DNA of 64,000 bases from Artocarpus heterophyllus. Taxonomy: Eukaryota > Streptophyta > Magnoliopsida > Rosales > Moraceae. Positions 36,701-47,953 of this stretch are shown here, one piece after another. The DNA lies in the NCBI GenBank assembly GCA_025403435.1, contig CM046333.1, positions 31,083,521 through 31,147,520 on the forward strand. Direction: 5' to 3'. Each line of letters starts with the position of its first letter. The stretch's first letter is position 1. The notes under the pieces were generated by a model. That model ran no database searches. It was given only the letters and a program-made list of their open reading frames with translations, and had not been told where the DNA came from. The translations under genes were made by a program, and so were the position numbers.

Positions 36701-37673
36701 TCTGCTAATTGGTAATGATGTTGGGGCATTATCATTGGTGAAATTATGGTTGACCAAGTAGTTTGACATGAACGACTTGGGTGAAGGTAATTATGTTCTA
36801 GGCATCTAAATCTTTTCGATTGGAAGAACAAAATGATAGCTTTATCCCCAGCTACATACATAGATAAAATTCTCAAGAAGTATGCAATGCAGAATTGCAA
36901 GAAAGGTGGGCAACCATCTAGGTCTGGAATTATTCTTTCTAGGAAAGACTCTCTAAAGTCTAATGAAGAAAAAGAATACATGAAGAAATTGCCTTATGCT
37001 TCGATAGTAGTTAGTCTCATGTACGTTATGCTTTGCACACGATTAAACATTTGTTATGCGGTCGGGATAGTAAGTCGATTTCAGTCAGATCTAGGATCAA
37101 ACCATTAGGTTACGATCAAATAAATTTTCAAGTAAATAAAAAGGACTAGAGGTTACATGTTATTGTATTTTGGTGAGGATTTAATACCTCTTGGATACAC
37201 TGATTCAGATTTTTAATCTTGTCTAGATTCAAGAAGATCGACTTCTAGTTTAGTGTTTATTCTGGATAAAGGCGCCATTGTTTGAAGAAGTGTCAAGCAA
37301 GATTGCACTTCAGATTCAATAATGGAGGCTAAGTATGTGGCAACTAGTGATGCTTCAAAAGAAGCAGTTTGGCTCCACAAGTTCCTTGGGGATCTTGAGG
37401 TAGTTCTTAGTATGGATAAGGCAACATCATTGTATTGTGATAACAATGTAGTGATAACTAATGCTAAGGAACCATGATTTCATAAGAAGAGTAAACAAAT
37501 TTATCGAAAGTATCATGTGATAAAGGACTTCATTGAGGGAGGACATGTTGTTGTACGCAAGATCGCATCTAAGGATAATATAGTTGATCCTTTCATGAAG
37601 ATACTAACTACAAGAGTTTTCAAAAAGCTTGTAGAGTATGAATATGTGAGAAATGTCATATTTACTCACTTAG
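33732..37673 (+). pseudogene. element B gag-PR-IN-RT-RH polyprotein, heavily broken
   Basis: Runs from ATG 33732 (MSKNALSSMLDKN) to the normal family stop TAG at 37671-37673. Order seen: Gag, a poly-Lys tract (A run at about 34456), a knuckle remnant (CFFCRNVGHIKKNCKDF) and an eroded protease. Integrase follows (DRGGESFFDE, then GTPQQNV), then RT ([20 protein letters not shown] and a YVDD box changed to YIDE) and RNase H (GYTDSDF, then EAKYVATSDASKEAVWL). It has many stops, including TAG at 34011-34013 in place of CAG, and several frameshifts. It is the most decayed full-length coding region here and cannot make protein. Confidence 0.88.
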
Positions 37674-37674
37674 G

Positions 37675-37687
37675 ACAAGTGTGAGAT
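37675..37687 (+). other. element B polypurine tract
   Basis: ACAAGTGTGAGAT directly before the 3' LTR; the family form is GCAAGTGGGAGAT. It would prime second-strand DNA synthesis. Confidence 0.8.
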
Positions 37688-39431
37688 TGTTAGATATGGT
37701 GCCCTAAGGACTAAATGATGTAACAAGTTTTGGAGACATTTTATCAATAAAGAGTTTATTCATTATTATTTATGTACTAAATATTATCCTCTTTATGTTC
37801 ATTATTGTTGAATATATAATAAGCAAACAAAAGTCTAAGACTGCCAGTCTAAACCTTTAAGATCATGCAAATGATAGACAAATTACGTGGAAGACATGAA
37901 TTTTAAAAGTGATAGTTTAAATGATAAGATCCGCAATCGAAGAAATAAAGTTAGGTGATTTATTCATATTAAGATTGTTAGGTTGTCTACCCTAATACGA
38001 GATAACTTATCTTGATCATCAAAGTGGGACTTCGTAGTAGAAATATTGGTATATTGTCATAGGTGATGATATATTAAATCGAGACAAAAAAGTTGAATTG
38101 ATTTGATTAATAATTCCGTTTGTTTAATCAATTCACTTTTGGACAATCATATGTGTGATGTCTTAATCCTGAATTGAACAATGGACCCATATTCTTGACT
38201 TATGTCTTTTCATATGACAAAGGGTGATATCATAATTAGATGATGGTATGCATATCGATATGTTGAGGACATGACTTTTAATTGACGTAGACTCGTTGTT
38301 CATGGATATGGAAATCATAGCTCTTTTTTTAGAGTTAATGATATTTTCTTATATGCATTATCCTATAATTGAAAAGGCAATTTATCCTTAAGCTGATTAT
38401 AAATATCCTATAGGGATGTTACACATTATGATATGTCATAGATGATTAGCTTATTGAAACTTTGTAATTTTATATAGTTTGAGAGTGTTGCTCTAAGCTT
38501 TTAGTAGAATTGCATTAGAGTTGATAATTATAAAATATGTATCTAGGATATGTTATTTTATAATTATAGGAGCTTGATCTATATATGCCTATTGGGTGCC
38601 CTTTGCTGGCTCATAATAAATCTTGTAACGATACGGCATGTTTTTCCTACAGATTGATGACTTGTATTATTAGCTAAAATTCGATAAGAGTGGATTTAGT
38701 AATTCATGTTATTTTGTTGGTTGAATTAACATTGTGAATTAATTCAAGATAAAACATGTTGAATTATTGGATAATATTTTTTTCTATGAGATTATTTGCA
38801 TATGGTTGTATTAATCAAATAACTTCTTTCTTGGGTTATTTAAATTAAAACTAAGGCTCTATTTAAGATTACCATGTGAAAATAAGATATTTTGAGGATT
38901 CCAGATTATCGCATGATCGTCAGGCTGATGGGTAAGTTAGGCAGGTCGATCTCTTAGATCAACATGCCGAACATCAAATAATCAGGTTACACATTTTTGA
39001 CTCATTTTTCATCATAAGTTGAGCCAGACTCGAATTTTGAAGCCTAATCTAATAAGTTTTAACCTAAGATCTAACCACTATAAAAGGAGAGTGTGTTTTC
39101 TTTATTATTTAGATCATTTGAGAAGTATAAAGTGAGAAATCTAGTGAGAGAAAGTCTAAAACTCCTTGAGAGCTATTGTAACCTTAACTCTAGGTATTCT
39201 CAAGCGGTTAGAAGGAAAGTCACTAGAGGAAAGACTACACAACATGCAACCACCCATACTCCGATCATGGATAGCAAAGAAGACTAGTTGGTTTATGTTA
39301 TCACTTTGCTATCCAAAAAGGGGTTGAGATCGCAGACTTTCTCTAGTGATCTTTCTCAGCATGTCAAACTTGTGTTTTAAAAAATACTCTTATTTAATTT
39401 TTTAAATTCCGCTGCATATTATTTTTCAACA
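37688..39431 (+). repeat. element B 3' LTR (1,744 bp)
   Basis: TGTTAGATATGG...TTCAACA. It is shorter than its relatives because of internal deletions, one near 38372 where the ACTGGAACGCTTAACC segment is missing. TATAAAAG lies at 39079-39086; the palindrome array near 38918-38980 is partly eroded. The right flank is ATTAG. Confidence 0.9.
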
Positions 39432-40234
39432 ATTAGTACTATGACAAATATCAAATTCAAGCCATAAATGAACTTTCTCAGCAAATTCATCAAGAAATTC
39501 CTTAGCCTCTTCAAGATCCTTGTGTAAGAATTTTCCATTGTACATCACTTCCAGATATTGGCAATCGTGACTTTTGAGTCCTTTGTGGAAGAAGCTGATA
39601 ATATGCAAATTCTCGTAACCATGGTGAGGACATTGACTTAACAAATCTTTGAACCTTTCTTAAGCTTCATAGAAATTTTCATGATCGTTTCAGGAGAAAA
39701 TTAGAATTTGTTTTTTGAGATAGTTGGTCTTTTAGTATGGGTAGTATTTATGGAAGAACGCAGATGTCATGTCATTCCATGATTTGATTAATTGAGGTTT
39801 TAAAGAACAAAGCCAGCTTTTGACTTTATCTTTTAGAAAGAAAGAAAAGAATTTCAATTTGATGGAATCAGAATGTCAAGGTGGTTGTAGAAAATGGCAA
39901 CAACTTCCTAAAATTCACGAATATGAACATAAGGATTTTCGCTTTCTGATCCCAAAAAAGTTGACAAAAGTTAAGTCATGCCTGGTTTCAAATCCTATTA
40001 TGGAAGATTAGATGCAAACATAATACATGAAGGAGTTAAAGTGTGAATCAGGTGCATGTAATCTTTCATCAACATTCTTTGAGGATTCTCACCGAGATTT
40101 GCCATCGCAAATGGATTTGAAAGAGTGGTTAATGAAGATGAAGAATGCGAAGAAGAGTTTGGCGATTTTTCATTAGGATTTCCTAAGTTAGGAGCTTTAA
40201 CAAATCGGTCTAGTTTGTCTCTATGTTGAAGCAT
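39432..40234 (-). pseudogene. Athila-type Ty3/gypsy gag, broken
   Basis: Minus-strand reading across three frames gives, in order, LKDYMH-like MLMKDYMHLIHTLTPSCIMF, DLKPGMT, LLSTFLGSESENPYVHIREF, the SWLCSLKP region, ERFKDLLSQCPHHGYENL, KGLKSHDCQYLEVMYNGKFL and EEAKEFLDEFAEKVHLW. This is the characteristic Athila/Tat Gag order (F.G.ESENPY.H...F, W...LKP, CPHHGYE, M.NG.F, LDE.AE). Stops and frameshifts interrupt it, and it is cut at 39432 by element B. Its primer site and LTR lie upstream at 40897 and beyond. Gag would form the particle; this copy is dead. Downstream pol was not found on the far side of B. Confidence 0.8.
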
Positions 40235-40896
40235 TAACCCTAAGTGTTTATCTTTTTTAATTTTTTTTTATCTCTAATTTTTCAATTTACAAGGGAAAAA
40301 TGAGATGCAAAGCTTTTCTTTATTCAAAAAGAATAAAGTTATGAGTGAAAAACATCCGCCTCATTTATTTTGTAGATCTTAAGAATTATATACTTTAAGA
40401 ATATTTCTAGGAAAGATTGGTCGGGCAAAGGCTCCCAAAAAAAAAAAGTAACCTTCTAGTCAGAACAACGTTCTTGGAATGATTGGTGTTGAGAAAATTT
40501 CTAAAATTAACTAGCTATGGGAAATATTTCCAAGCCAGTACTAACCTCGAGACAGAACTTCCTCAAAAATATACTATTTATAAAACCTTAATTTATTTTA
40601 TGAAAAACCTAACTCTAAAGTTTTATGAAGTTTTATTTCTAAATTTGAAACCTAAATCTAAACCTAAAACTAACAAATAACAATATTATACAAACTATAA
40701 TTAAAAAGAAATTATTATTTTTTTATTTTTTTATTTTTTGTATTTTTTAAATTTTTTAGATTTTTTAGATTTTTTTTTAACAATTACCACACTAATTAAA
40801 ACACACAAATATTTAAAATGATATTTACAAAGGATATGGATAGATTACTTCCCTAATTTCCCACTTAATTTTGCAATCTGACAAAGTAGTGGCACC
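40235..40896 (-). other. Athila-type leader between primer site and gag
   Basis: AT-rich, with no gene. Includes a run of TTTTTTA-type repeats at about 40710-40780. Confidence 0.55.
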
Positions 40897-40914
40897 TTCC
40901 CGACAACGGTGCCA
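40897..40914 (-). other. Athila-type primer binding site, copy 1 (tRNA-Asp type)
   Basis: The minus strand reads TGGCACCGTTGTCGGGAA, 15 of 18 identical to TGGCGCCGTTGCCGGGGA, the Athila/Tat site complementary to tRNA-Asp. It lies six bases inside the LTR end. Confidence 0.8.
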
Positions 40915-41296
40915 AATTTTTGTTCGTATCACCAAAAATATTTCTTTAAACAACGAACGTTTATATTATAGAAAGGTTATTGTATCCATAGGGACATGAA
41001 AAATTTATAACTCAGGAGATTGATAAAAATAAACATTCAAAAAAGCAAATAGTTTTTCAAAACAAGGTTTAAAAAAAAATAAATATTTTTGTGATTTTTT
41101 TAATTCAAAATTTAAAGCATAAAATTAAAACGACGAAGCTTTGAGAATTCCTTGTATGTTTTATAGCTAGTCTGTTTCGTAACTAGTATTTATTCAAAAT
41201 TTGAATAAATATTCAAAATAATATTTACAAAGGATATAGATAGATTACTTACCTGATTTCCTGCTTAATTTTGCAATCTAACAAAGTGACAGCACC

Positions 41297-41314
41297 TCCT
41301 CGGCAACAGAGCCA
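41297..41314 (-). other. Athila-type primer binding site, copy 2
   Basis: The minus strand reads TGGCTCTGTTGCCGAGGA, 15 of 18 identical to the tRNA-Asp site. Its three differences are not the same three as in copy 1. Confidence 0.8.
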
Positions 41315-42168
41315 AATTTTTGTTCGTATCGCCCAAAATTCTTTAAATAGCATACATTTGTAGTATAGAAATGTTGTCATATCTATGTGGAGGTGAAAAA
41401 ATTGTAACTCAGGAGAGTAATAAAAATAAATGTTGAAAAAGGCAAGTGGTTTTTCAAAACAAGGTTTAAAATAAAATAAATATTTTTGTGATTTTTTCAG
41501 TTCAAAATTTAAAACATAAAATTAAAACGATGAAGCTTTGAGAATCCCTTGTATGTTTCATAACTATTATGGAATTTTAACTCTAAATGATTAATTATCA
41601 AAAGCATTTGATTTATTATATCTTTTCTCATTAATTACAAGCACTTTTACTAATTTTATAAGTCAACCTAAAGCGATAATATAGCAGGTCATAATGCAGT
41701 AAGGGTTTTCCTATAAAGAGTGGCAAAATAATCATATCTCACTAATGATTTGGTGCACTAGTTATAAAAACTATAATCGTTGTCAGAACAATTATATACA
41801 ATTATAATTATCATAATTTTAAGATAAAAAAGATAATAACAAATCAAAATTAATATATTTTAATGGAATAAATTATTGCATTAATTTTGGTAGCTCTTCG
41901 TCTTATGAAATATCTAAAATCGACAATATAACAAGTCATATTACAATAAAAGACATTCCATAAAATTAAGCATTGTTTCATTATTATTAATATTAATTAT
42001 GCAACAATTAAATTGCATGAAGAAAGCATGATTGAATTTATATAAAAATTGGCAGAATAATAACACTAACAATAATTATTAAAAACTTAGAAATATAATA
42101 TATTTCATAAAAAATATAAGCATTATAGAATAGATATAGAGTTAAAATCTATACCAGAGCACTAAAAG

Positions 42169-42316
42169 GATGTTTGGCAGGTAGTGGTTTGCACTATTGT
42201 CTCAGTCATAAGTAGCGTAAAACTTTCACATCTACAGTAACAATAAGAAAATCAATATAGTGAAAAACTCTTACATGTTATAGTAAAAACAGTTCTAACC
42301 ACCCTGCCAAACACCC
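42169..42316. mobile_element. 148-bp MITE-like element
   Basis: The inverted ends are GGATGTTTGGCAGG and, read inward from the right, GGGTGTTTGGCAGG, with imperfect continuation into the next 10 bp. Size, AT-rich core and GGGTGTTTGG termini fit a Tourist/PIF- or hAT-type MITE. No clear target duplication is seen. Confidence 0.7.
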
Positions 42317-43000
42317 TATAAGTATATAATATCATCTCTCTATCTTATCAGACTCTCTACATTAATTTAAACATTATTTGATTATTTTTAGTGGGGTTGG
42401 AGGAGTACCTAACAACATCTCCACCCTAAAGGGATACTACTGAGTCTAATGCAATAGTCGAAACTACACTAAAGAAAGGGCGATGGAGGCCATTTGGCCA
42501 TTGGTGTGAATAAATAAAGGTGGAAGGGGCATATATAGGGGCATTTTCTTTACTATTCATCATTTTTAATTATTATTTTGTTTAATATTTTATTTATTTA
42601 TTTTTATTTTTATTTATTTACTCCCACTAAATCAACATAAAGCTAATTGCAATTTTATTAATTTTTTCTTTTTTTCACGCGTAAAACTCCACTTTAATGT
42701 GAAAATTCTACTGTTTAATCTAGTGCTTTGCGACTGATCAATGGACACGCATAGACTATGAGATTTGCTAAGGGTTGACGAGGAGAAGCTTGGGCCAAGC
42801 TAAAGCAAAAGACAGTTAGCTGGGTCTATGGTCAATAGATGTAGCGGTCAGGAACGCGCATGCTATTGGCCAAGGCACGTAGGATTTTGCGTAGGGGGAA
42901 GGGCTACGTGGATGACCAGGATGAACTGGGCGGTGGTGATCTTGCAACTATTAGCTTGACATGTGTCAATTTATATTTTTATTTTCTTTTTATGATTTCT

Positions 43001-43931
43001 TGAGCATTTGAGGTCCATTTTTACCCCTTTTTTATGCCATTTTTTTTTTGTTTTTCTTGAAGATTTCAAATTTAAAAAAAAATAAACAAATCAAAAGTAA
43101 TTATTTTACAAACATAATTTTCACAATAATAAAAAATATTTATTTTACTATTTTACAATAAAATACACAAAAATTAATAAAATTAAATAAAACTTTTAAA
43201 ATTAAGAAATCTTAACAAATATGCCATTTAAGACTTGGGATTATTTTCAAAAATTACTAGAAATATTATAAAACATATTTATAGACTTAAAACTTATTTA
43301 TAAACATTTTAAGACTCAAAATAAAATTACAAAATATTATTTTTTTTATTTTGATTATTTACAAACTAAACACATATTTAACATACTAAAACAACTCTAA
43401 AAATTACTGAAAATATTATTAATCATGAAAACACATTAAAAATATATTTTTAAACATATTTTTATACTCAGACACAAAAATACTTATTAACACAAAAATG
43501 TCATTAATTGGAGGATTTAATGAGAAATAAAAGTATAAATAAATAATTGAAGCCTTATAAAATGTATACTTTTACAGTATCATCAGCCTCCTCTATCCTA
43601 AAACTTAGTTCTTACCTTTATCTACAACATACAAATAAACTAGAGTAAGTGAAACGCTTAATATACACATCTGTAATCTCACAAAATATTTATCCTTAGT
43701 TCTCGGTGTATTCTCATAATATATAAGCACATGAAAAGAAAATAATTTAATGCCTTGAAAACATTCTTTATAATGCTCTTCAAAATATTATCTTCTTTCT
43801 CCTCTTTAGTACCTTTTTCAACTATTCGGGGCACTAGACAATGTACCAATGCATGTAACCATAATGAAAATGGGATCGCAAGTTCCAAAATCATTAAGGC
43901 AAACTATCTTACAGGCCTTGTCTTGACACCA
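43001..43931. other. AT-rich DNA; right part probably chromovirus LTR
   Basis: 43001-43550 shows nothing. From about 43570 to 43931 the sequence is probably the far end of the minus-strand chromovirus LTR seen at 45407-45940. It becomes contiguous with that block if the 43932-45406 insertion and one 5-bp repeat are removed. The open frame at 43894-43679 is not recognised. Confidence 0.4.
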
Positions 43932-45406
43932 TGATAAGCGCCTAATTTTACATATTTTTCTATGATTTTTCTTTATGTTTTCTTTATTAGTTTCTTAGTT
44001 TTCATGTGTTTTTATTTTTGTTTTATATTTTGTAGGTGTTTTGGAATCAAAGGAACGAATTGGACATGAAAGGGCATCACTTGGAGCACAAAAATATGCA
44101 TCTCCATATTTTTCTTCCTGTCGAGTGCCATGGCCTCAAAATTCTAGCACTCGGCCCTAGAATAGTAACCTACCAAAAGAAATCCCATACGTTTGGCCCG
44201 TGAAGAGGGTGCCGATGCACCAACTTTTTGGTGCTATGGTACTAGACACTAGGGAAGTTGACACGGAGTGGTTTTAGCATAGTGACATTGGAGTTTTGAA
44301 GCCGTGGTGTTACTACCCATACTTACCTGATCTTTGCATTCAAAAGAGCTTTGAACATGCTTATTTCATCCTTAAATTTGAAAGCCTATAAATACATCAA
44401 TTAGAACACAAGAGGACACTTTTTATAAGTTTTTTTTAGTTTTAGGAGTGGGGAGATGAGAGAGAAGCTCCGGTAGTGGCTCATGGGGTATCATCCAAAT
44501 AGAAGACTCTTCGACATCAATTCTTCTTCTTCGTCTTCTTCTTCTTCTTCTTCTTCTTCTTCTTCTTCTTCTTCTTCTTCTATGTTTTTAGTTTAGTTTT
44601 ATTCTTTGTTAAGGGTGTTTTCAAAGCAGTAGACATGACTATGTGATTGGATGTCAGAATCATTTTTTAATTTTTAAATTTCCAATTGAAATCGTTCGTG
44701 TTCCTCCATAATTATTATTTGTGATTATTTTATTGTTTATTTGGGTATGCAATGAAATAAGACTTGAAACTATTCTATTGCTAAGTGAAGATTCTTGATC
44801 CATAATTATCTTAATTTTCTAATTATTAGTGGTAAATTGTGGTCTATAATGGCGTGAGGTTTTTGTTTGATTACTATACAGAACATAACCTAGGTTGAAT
44901 AAACTTAGCTTGTCTTTCTTATCTTAATATTTCTGTTGAATTGAATCTAGAGAGCTTGTTTTAGGTTATTTGACAGAAAGAGATAAAAAGCTTGTTTTAT
45001 AAAACAATATAATAAAGAAAGATTGGGATGGTAGAGCTCATTATTATCTATAGTTGGTAGTTTCAATCGAGAATTAGAAATAATTTTTATGATTAATTTT
45101 ATAATTATTGTCTAGTAATAGAGAATGATCCTTTATCCAATTTCATTATTAATGTTTTTAGATCCTTTATTTTCTTACATTTTATTTAATTTAAAAGTAA
45201 GTTAATTAATTCAGGACCTTCAATTTTGTGTTTAGTTATTGTGTATCTTACGTTTTAGAGATGATAACTAATTAATTAGAACCAATCCTCTATAGAAATG
45301 ACCCTTGCTCATATCTATACTCAATAATGACCATATGCTAAGCAAGGTTTAATTTGGTACTATCTAGAAACCTATCAAATTTTGACTCCCTTGCCAAGGA
45401 CTACCA
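43932..45406 (+). mobile_element. Athila/Tat-type LTR with primer site, between 5-bp repeats
   Basis: Starts TGATAAGCGCC, has TATAAATAC at about 44393, a CTT-repeat at 44521-44580, and an LTR end near 45377. A primer-site relic TGACTCCCTTGCCAAGGA follows at 45383-45400 (13 of 18 to the tRNA-Asp site). The segment is flanked by CACCA on both sides (43927-43931 and 45407-45411), and the last bases before the right repeat are CCA. No coding region is present. It is either a solo LTR that kept its primer site or a chance repeat. It sits inside an older chromovirus LTR. Confidence 0.55.
44521..44580. repeat. (CTT)n microsatellite
   Basis: About 60 bp of TTC/CTT with one interruption (TTCG). Confidence 0.95.
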
Positions 45407-45940
45407 CACCATCTTGTGAGCACCTTGCGGCTTAGTATAAAGTAAGACTTGTCCTGATACACGCTTCCTAATCCTTGTTTATTTTTTTAATTACCTTAGA
45501 TATCTCATAATGAACTTCTATCATGATACTATGAGGAACATAATGTAAATATAAGTATCATAACTTTCTTCATAAAAATCCTCAATGAAACTTCTATCAT
45601 ATTAACTATCAACATTTAGCACTATGTAATTTGTTATTGTTAAACAAACATGTTGCAGTGAAAGATGTACTTACCTAACTCGTAGACTCACTTCAATAAT
45701 ACGTGGGGTGATGCAACGCTTTAGAATCTCAACATGCTCACCTCTTTGGAGTGTTCATACCACAATGTCATACAATTAATATCTACAATATAAGAACCCA
45801 AGAAACTATAAAACCCTAATTTATGTCTTCAAGAAAATTAAGGAAATCCTTATTCATGCTTTTATTGATTCCATCATGCAATTTTCTATGATCAATCCTT
45901 ACACTAATATCATAAATTCCATCAATTATAATCATGTTGT
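45407..45940 (-). repeat. chromovirus 3' LTR, middle block
   Basis: This is the continuation on the minus strand of the LTR that starts at 55941 and is split by element E2 at 45941-55321. Junction flanks GTTGT (45936-45940) and ATTGT (55322-55326) match at 4 of 5 positions. No gene is visible in it. Confidence 0.6.
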
Positions 45941-47939
45941 TGTTGGAAAAATAGTACGCAGCAGAAATTAAAATTTTTTATACCAGAGTATTTTCTAAAA
46001 CACAAGTTTGACATGCTATATGCATAAACTAACCAAATCTTAGTAGCCTTTTATGCTGAAGAGTTCCTGCAATATGTGAAGAGAAAGGCATTCCAAAAGA
46101 GCCTCAACCAATTCGTCTTCCTTCCTATTCTCTATCCACGATCGGAGTATGCATGGGCACACCTCGTAAGCCTTTCCCTAGTGACTCCCCTCTCAACCAA
46201 TTGAGAAATTCTCAGAACTACCATTCGTGATTTGTAAACAATAACTCTTCAAGGGAGTTTTAGAGACTCACAGTATAGAGTGCTCACTTTTGATCTCTCA
46301 ACTAATCTCCAAAACCTTTGAGTCCTCAAAAATTCGAATCTAGATCAATATCTGATAAAATCACGTAAAAAACGCATGATCAGATTATTGTTCGGTCAGT
46401 AGGCTGAACTGACAGATCGGCCTACCGAACTTACTTCATCAGCAAGTCAAACCTAAAGATTGGCCTGTCGAACTTACGATAAATGATCCCTGCGAATTTC
46501 TTATTTCGCACCTGAGATTCTTTGGATAAAGCCTCAGTTTTAATTCAAACAACCCCAATAAAGAAGTTAGCTTATTAAAACAACTATATCTAAATAATCT
46601 CTAAGAAAATAAGGGTATGTTTGGTTGAATATTCAAATCAAGGTTCGAATCATTTTGCTACAGTATTTTCTCTCACAAAAATTTAAATCTTCATTCAAAT
46701 ACTCTACTCAAATACTCGAACAATATTTCGGATAATTCAACAAGTTTATCTTGAATTAATTTTCACAAAATTAATTCAAACGATAAAAAGATATGAATTA
46801 TCTGATCCTATTGAATTTCAGCCAATCTAATAATTTAACATAAGTAACTAATTTATTAGAAAAGCACGTCGTATCGTTATAGGATTTATTATAAGCTAGC
46901 AAAGGGGACCTAATGGACCAATATAGTTCAACCTCTTGATAATTATGAAACCCAATATCCTAGATATACATTTCATAATTATCAACTCTAATACTACTCC
47001 ATTAAAAGCTTAGTGCTACACTCTCAAACTATATAAAATTACAAAGCCCGAATAGCTAAGTATCTATGACATATCATAATGTGTCATATCCCCATAGGAT
47101 ATCCATAATCGCCTTAAGGATAAACTCTATCTTACCTTTTCGATTATTTTTTTCTTACATTCCATTATCTCACTATCGAAAAACTTACCATCCAAAGACA
47201 GCATACCATTTAGCTACACATATGCATCTAAATGGTTAAGCGCTTTAGTCTTCTAATTACAAGATAATACATATAAGAGGATATCATAGACTCTTAAAAA
47301 GGAGCTATGGAATCCGTATCATGAATAACAAGTCTACACTATCAAGAGTCAAGTCTCTAACATATCGATATGCGTACCGTTATAAAATGTGAATGTCACC
47401 CTTTGATACATCAAAAGACATAAGTCAAGACAACAGGGGCATTATTCATCTCAAGCTTAAAATACAACATATATGATTGTCTAAAGTGAATTGATTTGCC
47501 AAGATAGAATTATTAATCCAAATCAATTACACTTTATATCCTGATCCAATATATCGTCACCTATGATAAATGCACCAATGTTTCTATTAGTGTAGTCCAT
47601 CTCCGATGGCCAAGACAAACCATCTCCCTTTAGGGATAAAGACAACATAACAATCTTTGCATGAATAAAGTACCCAACTTTATTCCCTCCATTGCAGATC
47701 TTATGATTTGGACCGTCACCTTTAGAATCATGTCTTCTGCATAATCTATCCATCATATGTCTGATTATAAATGCTTAGACTGACAATCTCAAACTTTTGT
47801 TTACTTATCACATATCCAACAAAAATGAACAAAAATAGGACAACTATTTGGTATATGAATAATAAATAAACTCTTTATTGATAAAAATGTTTTCAAAAAC
47901 ATATTACATTTTTACTCCTTGGGGCATACATGTTAAACA
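45941..47939 (-). repeat. E2 3' LTR (1,999 bp)
   Basis: TGTTGGAAAAATAG...TTAAACA on the plus strand. The TATA segment present in the 5' LTR is deleted near 46325, between TTTGAGT and CCTCAAAA. A palindrome array remains at about 46390-46480. It contains the insertion 46613-46721. Confidence 0.9.
46613..46721. mobile_element. about 109-bp MITE-like insertion in the E2 3' LTR
   Basis: Starts GGGTATGTTTGGTTGAATAT and ends near ACTCAAATACTCGAAC. It is absent from the E2 5' LTR, where AAAATAAATATTTTGG is continuous, and from the E1, E5 and A LTRs. It therefore inserted after E2 did. The ends are only weakly inverted, and the duplication is at most 1-3 bp as read. Confidence 0.65.
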
Positions 47940-47952
47940 ATCTCCCACTTAC
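47940..47952 (-). other. E2 polypurine tract
   Basis: The minus strand reads GTAAGTGGGAGAT just before the 3' LTR. Confidence 0.88.
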
Positions 47953-47953
47953 A

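Larger units (their letters stand above)
26410..39431 (+). mobile_element. Ty1/copia element B, with element A nested in its 5' LTR and a fusion deletion
   Basis: The outer ends are TGTCAGACATG (26410) and TTCAACA (39431), flanked by AATAG (26405-26409) and ATTAG (39432-39436), a 4/5 match. The left 693 bp is the start of an LTR that shares several private variants with the 3' LTR at 37688 but not with A's LTR (AAGAGTTTA, AGTCTAAGAC, GAGTTAATGATAT). Element A begins at 27103. At about 33473, A's reverse transcriptase stops and B's leader begins. A's 3' end, the rest of B's 5' LTR and B's primer site are all missing. Host sequence to the right is Athila-like gag. Confidence 0.75.
40808..41575. 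repeat. tandem duplication (400-bp step) of the LTR/primer-site junction
   Basis: About 40808-41165 and 41208-41565 are diverged copies. The LTR end TGTTCGTATC occurs at 40921 and 41321, and the primer-site match at 40897 and 41297, all exactly 400 bp apart. The duplicated block covers leader, primer site and LTR end. It is too diverged to be recent. Confidence 0.85.
40921..43000 (-). repeat. Athila/Tat-type 5' LTR region (outer limit unresolved)
   Basis: On the minus strand this region runs into the primer site at its left end. A TATA-like CTATATATGCCCC occurs near 42530. The outer boundary could not be placed; the GC-richer part at 42720-42960 is probably U3. It contains the second junction copy (41208-41565) and a MITE (42169-42316). 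Confidence 0.45.

Noticed and set aside
39421..39450. Possible second plus-strand primer site after the B 3' LTR (ATTAGTACTATGAC resembles ATTGGTATCAGAG)
   Set aside because: The same bases continue the Athila-type gag frame on the minus strand, so the likeness is probably chance.
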